From the NCBI GenBank assembly GCA_023653785.1, contig JAMKCH010087972.1, positions 84,603-148,602 of the forward strand: a stretch of 64,000 bases of DNA, given 5' to 3'. Of the stretch, positions 56,230-64,000 are shown one piece after another (within the stretch, counting starts at the first letter, position 1; every line of letters begins with the position of its first letter). The stretch is from Ophioderma brevispina. Its lineage: Eukaryota > Echinodermata > Ophiuroidea > Amphilepidida > Ophiodermatidae. The notes under the pieces are model-generated. The model did no database searches and had not been told where the DNA came from. It was given only the letters and a program-made list of their open reading frames with translations. A program made the position numbers and the translations under genes.

Positions 56230-58760
56230 ATTCTTGAATGGATGGGAGCAACGGAAGAAAATAATGCCATAATTATGGCACCGCTCCACGTATCAATCAT
56301 GGCGAGTTTTTCCGAGCATGTCGAGTTTCACTCGCGATGCGTATCGAGTTTCCCTCGCCATATGTCGATGGTGCAGAGTTATATGTTCGAGTTACAGAGA
56401 TATAGTCAGGTTTGCCCTCTATACATCCATTGTGCTTTCTATATGGTGAGGTTGACATAAATCATGTCCAGTTTACGCTCCACGTATCAAAATGGCGAGT
56501 TTTCCTTGAACAACTAACACCAACCTTAACTTGCACTAAAAAAAAATAAACTCCACACATGGGGGTGCGTATTTCCTGGATCTCTCCAAGGCCTTCGACA
56601 CCATTGACCACAACATTCTTCTTCACAAGCTTTATCACTACGGAGTCCGTGGAGTATCCTTGGAGTGGTTCAGGAGTCACCTAACTAACCGCTCACTATC
56701 AGTCTACGTACACTCACCAATAATCCATCAAAACTATCACAGTTGGGGTCCCACAAAGCTCAATCCTTGGACCCCTAACTTTCATCATTTACATGAACGA
56801 TATCACTAACATCTCTAACACACGAAAACTAATTACTTATTGCCAGAGACACAACATTTTCTTTCAAAAACCCTAACATTAAGGCACTTTTTAACAACAT
56901 GAATCAGGCAACTCGCAAAATCACTGACTGGGTCGGGCTAACAAACTTTCTCTCAATGTTTTAAAAACTAAACTTACATTAACTTTTCTAATACACACAA
57001 CATCGTCAAACCAAAACATTAACAATAGATAACCAGACAATCTCCCAGGTACACTAAACCAAATTTCTTGGCATACAATCGACGACAAAACTAACATGGA
57101 AGAACACATCAACTCTGTCACTACCAAAGCGTCTCTCGCAATTGGTACAATCTAAGAGTTAAACACCATCTTCCAGACTACACTAAAATCACTTTACAAC
57201 ACACTAGTTCTCCATACCTTGCACTGTAAACTCATCGGGCCTCCAACTATCACTCACGACTCACCCAACTAAATATACACAGAAATGGGACATTCGCACT
57301 ATCACCAACTCAACCCCCAGAACTCACACTTTGCCATTATTTCACTCACGGAAAATACGTAAATTAGGCACCTTAACCAACTTCAAACACCGCTCTTCAT
57401 GTTTGACTATCACAACATCATTTACCTCGAACTTAGCAATTATTTACCACAAACAGACAAAACTACAAAATAGAAACAGACAAGCGGACAAACTTCATCT
57501 TCCCTCCCAAAATCTTCCTTTGAAAGCACTTTGTCAGTATCACGGCGCAAACATTTGGAATGATCTTCAGAATCCATTCACAACACTCACAAACAAAAAT
57601 ACTTTTAAAAGCTCAACTGACAAAGAACATTCATCAACCAGTACAATTCTTTTTACAATTTCTCCCCAAGTCTATTTCTCTCACATTTTCCTCATCTATT
57701 TCATCTCTCTTCCTTACCTTCCTCACATCTATCTTCTATCTCTGCTTCCTCAGTATGAAATATTATTACATACCTCAACAAGACCTGTGCTAAAGTCTCT
57801 CTTTTCCAAATTCGCGTATCCCGTTTTCCGTAAGTGTTGTTTAGCTTAGATATTGTTGTTTGTTTGCTTGTCTCTGTTTATTGTTATGTTTATTTACCAA
57901 TGTAAATTTCTATATCACCCCGACTTGATCATTTTTATATATTGAGTTTATTTTACTTGAATGTATACAGGGCCGGCAATATCCATAAGCCCTATCGGGT
58001 GTCCATTACGGGTCCTAGCATATCATATCATATACCTCACCAGTGTATCTCAGTACAGTCAACATTGTACTTTATGTATTATTAAATATATACGTATTAT
58101 ACATTTCTGAATGTTCGATATGTTATGCTGACTAAAAAAATTGATTGAATTGAATTGAATGAATTGCATTGAATTTCCCGCGCATATCGGAGTTCACGCG
58201 CTGTGTATCGAGTTTTCCTCGCTTTATGTCGAGTGTGCAGCGGGATATGTCGAGGTTTACAGCTCTATATGTCCAGTTTGCCATCTATTACATCGATTTT
58301 GCTCTCTATATTGGTGAGTTTGACATAAATATGTCCAGTTTCACATCTCGACATGATTTTTTCTCAACAAGAGGAACACTCGACATGATTTTTTGTGTAG
58401 GTATCGTGTCGAGTTTGCTCATGTTGAGCAAAAATAACGGACAGTTTGCTCATGTTAGAAACCAAATCATGTAGAGTTTGGCTCTGTTGAGAAAAAACTA
58501 ATGGCCAGTTTGCTCATGTTGAGAAAAAAATCATGTCCAGTTGGCACATGTGAAAACATCAGTCCATTGTTTAAAACGCGCATTATTATGATGGAATGAT
58601 TTATTCTGGCACATGATTATTGAAACTCGGCAATAGAGTTCAAAATTGGATAGGCAGCGCTGTAAATTCGACATATAGAGGGGTAAACTCTGATATACAC
58701 GCATGAAACTCGCCCATAATTTGATACGTGGATCGTGCCATAAAATCACACTGCCGCGCG
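56230..58760. mobile_element. Minisatellite foldback element split by a LINE
   Basis: Left part (56260-56510) and right part (58170-58755) are built from about 18-27-bp units such as 'atgtcgagtttgccctc' and 'cagtttgctcatgttgag'. The left-edge text 'cacgtatcaatcatggcgag' returns inverted near 58705-58740 ('gaaactcgcccataatttga', 'tacgtgg'). The middle (about 56560-58170) is a LINE relic in the plus orientation. Confidence 0.7.
56560..58170 (+). pseudogene. 5'-truncated EN-type LINE, 3' end preserved
   Basis: Starts inside the [23 protein letters not shown] (about 56573-56640), [17 protein letters not shown], then GVP-like [18 protein letters not shown] (about 56750-56810). The catalytic FADD motif is lost to a change near 56840. 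C-terminal LINE text, LKALCQYHGANIWNDLQNP (about 57520-57580), and stops follow. The 3' end is a TTGAATTGAAT-type short repeat tail at about 58140-58170, as in CR1/L2/jockey-like elements. It is distinct from the other LINE relics. Confidence 0.8.
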
Positions 58761-59329
58761 GGTATGCATTTTCCGACCGCTTTGACACAATGTCGATCCC
58801 AACCTCATCTATCCCCAGACCATTTGCGGAGGTATAAGCTCGATGAGTCAAAAAAGCTTCACAACAAATCATTGATTTTTGAAATCTTCTTAGAGGATTA
58901 AATAAGTCAGCAATGACACTGCCAGGCCAGTGTGGGGATTTAAGAAGGCAGGCACATCAATTTTTTTTCCTTGCGTTATGCAGGTGCTTTGAATGTCCAA
59001 ATGTACACCAATAAATTAATCTCGTAGACAGTACAGATCATGTGCCAAGAATTGTGGGAGATTTATTAATGTTACCATTATAGGAGACATTTCCAGAGTA
59101 TTAGTCTGGGGCTAGCACAATTGGTAACACACTCGAGTACAAAGGTTTGAGTGTTTAATATGTATACAGCCTAAGGTGGAACCCTGAATGCAATTCTAAG
59201 TGCTGCAATTGGTGCCTTAAGGAGGGGGGGGCTATCAAAGTACCCCCCACAATCAGTTTTAATAACATTTTTGAGTATATCACCTACTGGTGTCAAATGT
59301 TTTGGTTGAGGAGGTTATTACAGAATACA
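58761..59329. other. Intergenic, nothing recognised
   Basis: No gene; a short G run at about 59223-59230. Confidence 0.4.
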
Positions 59330-59770
59330 TTCTTAAGTGACGACTTTGGTGCAAAATGCATTTACTAGGCCCGTAGGGGGCGCTTGTTTCACATTAAAAA
59401 TCACACTCTTGAGTACATCGATGAAACTTGGTAGATATATACTTTGGACTGTTCTGATTAAGGATCTGTCGTTCTTAAGTGCCATACTTGTGCCAAATGC
59501 ATTAATAAAGGGTCGATAGGGGGCGCTCTCTAATGCTCATTTAAATCAACATCTTGAGTACATCTATGAAACTTTGTTTTTTGGGGGACGAATACTTAAT
59601 ACTGTCCTGCTAAGGATCTGTAGTTCTTACGTGCCACACTTGGGTGCAAAATGGCCTTTAAGAAGGGTCGATATGGGGGCGCTCTCTAATGCTAATTTAA
59701 TCACAATCCTTATACATCTATGACGCTTATGTAGTTATATACTTTGGACTTTCCTGACCAATGACCTGTA
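59330..59770 (+). repeat. About 150-bp degenerate tandem repeat, 3 copies
   Basis: Repeating order: 'cttaagtgcca.acttg', 'gcaaaatg', 'agggtcgatagggggcgct', 'aca.ctatgaaacttg', 'tatactttggact'. The marker GGGGGCGCT recurs at spacings of about 143 and 156 bp. Confidence 0.8.
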
Positions 59771-59804
59771 GTTTTTACGTGCCATCCTTACAACTACTCC
59801 ACCC

Positions 59805-60055
59805 TAGGGGGGGGTGCGGGGGGTGCGGTCACCCCCCCCTAAAATTCCACAAAAGGGCAAAAAGGTCCCTTTTTGTTGATATTTTTGATAAAAAGCCCAA
59901 AATTTGGAGAAATTTTGACGAGAAAGTCCCACTTTTGATGATTAAACATTCCAAAAGTCAAAAACCATTTTCGGGGGTGGTCCCTTTTATCAAAGAAGGT
60001 CCACTTTTTCGAATCCCGCACCTCTCCAAAAATAAAATCCTGCATACGGCCCTAG
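59805..60055 (+). repeat. Dispersed repeat R2, copy 2
   Basis: See the copy at 41048-41320. This copy keeps a G-rich left flank ('ggggggggtgcggggggtgc') and ends 'atcctgcatacggccct'. Confidence 0.85.
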
Positions 60056-61359
60056 ATGTGTGGATAGGACTTTTTTGCATCCTCATTTATATCACATTTG
60101 AGTACCCTTGCAAATGCATACATCATTGTTTAATAATGCTGTTGGGCTGATATAGCATGAAGTTAAAATGATACACTTGGGGGCATTTATGAAGTGCTTG
60201 TGAGTGTTCGGTTATGTGCGAGAACGACGTAGGGGGGTCTTGACTTTGCCTGCTTTTCCAAACCGAACCGCATGAATAATATAAAGAATACAACAACTTT
60301 GAGTGGTGTGTGTGGCACTTTTCACTAGAATGTGGTCAGGCAATATCATGTTTTGTAGAAAATAATTGTGGTTAGACCTAGTAAGAAATCAATCAACTCT
60401 AATGAAATAAAACATCAAACCCTTTTTTCAACTTATTCCTTTTAGTGTTGCTCATATCAAGTTTAAATACATCAGACTTTCCTTCTCCACCTTTTTTTCA
60501 TTACTTGTCACTCTAAGTTTGGCTTCTATTAATTTTGGTTATTTCCGCTTTACCTAATTGTATCTTCTGAAAAACCTGTCCCTCTAAGTTCATCAAGTAG
60601 AATATGAGATCAATATACCTATAGTGATCAGAATTAAGACAATTTATAATCATTGCGACCAGCGTGAGCATATCGAATCCAGTCTTTTTCAGCTTGGAAT
60701 GACTTAAGCACCTACAGTTTTCTATGGGCTACATGTAGGTTTTCCTGGTAAAGCATACCCATTCCCCATTGTTTTGGCTTCAATTCCTGTCCTAACAGTA
60801 ACAAAAATATACGTGTTTTTAAGACCAGCACACATTAACACTTGGATTGGCTTATTGACTTAATAGACTTCATTTTCAATAATAAGACACCCAAAATCAG
60901 AAAAGTCCCCAAATTATATTCCATTCTGTTAATCGGATTTGCAAATACTACAGTTTGCGCAATTCTTCCTGAATAATAGATAAAAAACATTTTAATTATC
61001 TCAGGATTTTTATTAAGATGACCAAATGCCATTACTACATTGATTTTATCCATTCTATCGAGGTCGACAATGAAAGTACACATTGGGTCATTGGAAAAGT
61101 CAATCCATGTCCTATATGCAAAAGTACTCCAAAACTCTGTTCATGATTTTTGGCAAATAACCACACGTGTGAGTACGAAAATTGACCACCAAACTCAAAT
61201 CTTATGTTATGTACTATACTCGATGCATCTGATATTGACCCTGTACCATTGCTTGCGGAGGTGAAAATCAATTAGGCGGCAGGACTTCTGTTCTCATGGA
61301 TTGTGAGGAATGTTAATGCCCGAAATACCCTATCATGCGTTTCATACTGACTTAAATTG
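60056..61359. other. Intergenic, nothing recognised
   Basis: No recognisable gene. Minus-strand frames of about 80 codons at 60835-61271 have no known domain. Confidence 0.4.
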
Positions 61360-61530
61360 TATTGAGTGGCGCTGGTGAGTTAAATGAACCGGCAGTGTCC
61401 GCCAAGATAAATCCGGTGTGGCACGTGCATTTGAATCTTTAATTTTCCCTCTCCGACTTAACTTGAATAGGTCCCAAACCTCCAGGGGACGACGTAATCA
61501 CGCGAATTGATTATAATGTATTCACTGATT
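61360..61530 (-). repeat. Dispersed repeat R3, copy 2 (inverted)
   Basis: Reverse-complement relative of 41875-42055. Confidence 0.75.
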
Positions 61531-61835
61531 AATGAATAACGATCCCCTTTTTTTGCGATCTCCAGGTAATCATGGAATTAACATAATGGTATAGCACCAG
61601 AACCTGCAATTACCAACAACACATGACTTGTTCAAATCTCTGCAGGTATCTATCTCAGGTCGAAAGAGATCCAACACCACAGTTCCCATTAGTTTGCTTC
61701 ACTGCGACCATCTTTTACTTTAGAAACTATGTGTAACTCAACTATAATTTAAATACTATAAGAGTGTATAAATACTCTAATAAAAATCTCTAACTTTTGA
61801 AAAATACTGTAAGTACTCAACTTCTTACACAAGTA

Positions 61836-62132
61836 TTAAAGGTGCAGCAAGTATGCAGATTTCCATATTTATGTTATGATGATATTAAAAGTGAAAACAC
61901 ATGGTGATTTGATTTATTTTCGTCACATTACATTCTAAAACAAACACATTTCATATTTGCTTATATGAATTAGAAATTTCAAACTTTTTTGTATCCAAAG
62001 AATGAGTCTCAGATTAATCATTTCACTTGGAGATATTTTTTTTTATGGAAGCGAAAAAATCAGTGCAAATTAGTGCTTTGGGAATTTTTTGTGGGATCAC
62101 CTGATATATGAAATCTCTTGATGCACCTTTAA
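61836..62132. mobile_element. TTAA-flanked MITE (family C)
   Basis: TTAA lies at 61836-61839 and 62129-62132, with inverted termini AGGTGCAGCAAG / CTTGATGCACCT (one mismatch). 297 bp, non-coding. Same layout as families A and B. Confidence 0.8.
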
Positions 62133-64000
62133 TTATTGTTCTTTTGGTTACATGCATGATTTTGTATAGTCCAAAACATATTTGGCTTGAGATTTGCATG
62201 AGCTTGTGCCAGGCTCTTATAGGTTACACACCAATAATCACTTACACAATAGTCTGTGGAGAAATGGCAACTTATGAGCATGTTTCGGTTCACATTTAAA
62301 ACTCTCCAGAGTGGAAATACAACAAAGTACACCCCAAAGTACAAGCTTAAAATCACCAAATAACAAATTGTGAACATATGATGACCAGAAAATTTTTTAG
62401 TTACGACCACAAACTCCCCGGATGTCATACCGGCAACCCAAGATTCGCTAGATTCGCCAAAGTTAGTAATTGCAAATCGATGTGAAAATTGATGACCGCG
62501 GCGTAATTTTCATCAATTCACTGTCCAATTGCCACTTAGTTTGAGAAAACATACCAGTCTACCATTATGTCAATCAGAATTTCATCACTTTCTATATAAA
62601 CTATGCATTTTCAGACCTTTAAAGCCGTTTCCAGATGCAATGCAAGTAAATAGTCCACCCAAGATATTTGATCCTTACTGCAGCCAGTTAGATGGTGTAT
62701 AACCTATACTCTGAGAGTTTGAACTTTGTTAGACAAAGTTTTGTATGGTCTTGTGGTCCTTATAAATCGATCTGTAAACGCTGTAACCAAATTAGAGTGT
62801 ATAGTAAACCTCTTCACTGACCAATATTATAAATATGTGACTGTAAACGTTTGGAGATGCAATACAAGTATGCACATAAGGGGTTTTTGGCTGCAAGGAT
62901 TTGGGCAAATCTGGTAACCCAAGTAGGGGTAACCAAGGACTTACCGTAGTTCAGTTGGTGAGCATGAAAAGTACAACCTCTAGCGTAAGGCACGGAAGAG
63001 TTTTAATGGAACAATCGAATGTTCCTTCACATTTGAGTGGCAAAACGCAAAACATCAGTATAATTAACGCCTATCCATCATCATGTTCAGGTATTAGTGG
63101 TAGGCCTACCTCCTGCCAGTCGGTTGCCGACTGACACTGGACAGAATATGTATGGACGATTTTGTTACCTACGAAAATATTTTCCGCCAGTTTTGTAACT
63201 CTACTACAGTAAAACTGTCAAAAATACTGTTTTTGAACAAATTTTTTTCTAAAAGTCACATGGTACCCCAGTGTTTTTCATTTAAAATGTTATCAGTTGT
63301 AGGTGAAAACACAAGATATCATAATATAAGAATTGATGAGAAATTGTATAGACAAATTCTATCGTTGCTCAAAACCCCTACACATTCGAGCCCGTATTTC
63401 AAAACTTGTTTTTAACTACATGCAATTTAGTTTTTTAAATCACAATCATTTCAACTATCGTTAAGGAAAAAGCATTTAAATTTAAACATCTTTCTGCATT
63501 TTTGTTTTTAATAAAACGTTTTATTTTCAAGATAAAGTTTAGCTTTTTCTGTAATACGGGTCTTAAAAATTTCCGGTCACTGTATCAAAGTATGCTTTGA
63601 CTTGACCTCCAATTGTACTGTACTGAGCTGTAAAATACAACACCATAAACACACTGCATAAAATGGACTGAAGACAAGAGTGATAAGCAGTGAGATTTCA
63701 GGGATCATTTAGTTTTATCGGCCTACTAAACGAAAGGACATAATTTAAGGAGTTTAAAATGTGTATCAGTAATCAACCTTTGTCATTTGATTTCCCATCT
63801 CGCATAAAAAACTGTTACATTAAACATAGTTTACTGCGAGCGTAAGTCAACTTTAAATACTTTAAAGAATTCTTTTATATACTTGATTTGGATATTTGAT
63901 TCCATGGTGGAATTGATGGAGTAAAATTGCCATGTCTGCCCTGTCATTGGTCAAGAAAAATGAGCATCAGGATTAAACAAACATACGAATTAAATTTGGT
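62133..64000. other. Intergenic to window end, nothing recognised
   Basis: Short open frames only, without known domains. Real exons of a neighbouring intron-rich gene could hide here but cannot be supported. Confidence 0.4.

Noticed and set aside
59761..60150. 129-codon plus-strand frame
   Set aside because: It translates dispersed repeat R2 and its G-rich flank; the second copy of the repeat does not keep the frame.

Overview
The window is nuclear DNA from an animal, most likely a marine invertebrate (an echinoderm, hemichordate, cephalochordate or lophotrochozoan; I cannot decide between them). It is AT-rich, has one intact gene in 64 kb, and is otherwise packed with decayed retrotransposons, short non-autonomous DNA elements, tRNA- and 5S-derived repeats, microsatellites and one 20-N assembly gap. 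Most long open frames are chance frames or shadows. Several start with TTG or CTG rather than ATG, so starts were re-chosen where that mattered.

The one intact gene is on the minus strand (12766-18303). It encodes an uninterrupted 1845-residue receptor: a signal peptide, a Cys-containing N-terminal domain, about 51 leucine-rich repeats (LRRs), a short Cys-rich linker, and a rhodopsin-type seven-helix domain close to the relaxin-receptor / GRL101 group of LRR-containing GPCRs. Its LRR array contains a duplicated 13-repeat block spaced exactly 1440 bp (20 LRRs) apart.

Layout: 1-2.2 kb, nothing recognised. 2.7-5.56 kb, a broken non-LTR retrotransposon with a restriction-like endonuclease (RLE-class). 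6.1-7.25 kb, a jockey/CR1-like reverse transcriptase (RT) relic. 7.4-9.5 kb, palindromic motifs, degenerate telomere-like repeats and two TTAA-flanked MITEs. 10.2-11.8 kb, a near-identical duplicated segment around the gap, with a 63-bp hairpin. 12.8-18.3 kb, the receptor. 20.3-24.4 kb, relics of an RLE domain and two further LINEs. 24.5-25.06 kb, a tRNA-derived SINE carrying a palindrome-filled foldback element. 25.6-32 kb, MITEs, inverted repeats and a (TG)n tract. 32.0-36.8 kb, a large inverted repeat with tRNA-derived units. 37.4-40.9 kb, a 5S-like repeat, a 1.75-kb foldback element, a hAT-like MITE and an L1-like LINE tail. 41-43 kb, dispersed repeats. 45-46.4 kb, a 156-bp poly-T tract and a LINE tail. 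47.9-53.3 kb, a degenerate DIRS-type tyrosine-recombinase retrotransposon. 54.7-62.1 kb, poly-A-ended repeats, a minisatellite foldback split by a LINE, tandem repeats and another TTAA MITE. 62.1-64 kb, nothing recognised.

No operon-like or pathway arrangement exists here. The only functional interpretation with good support is the receptor; the rest describes transposon load. No virus, toxin or CRISPR locus was found.
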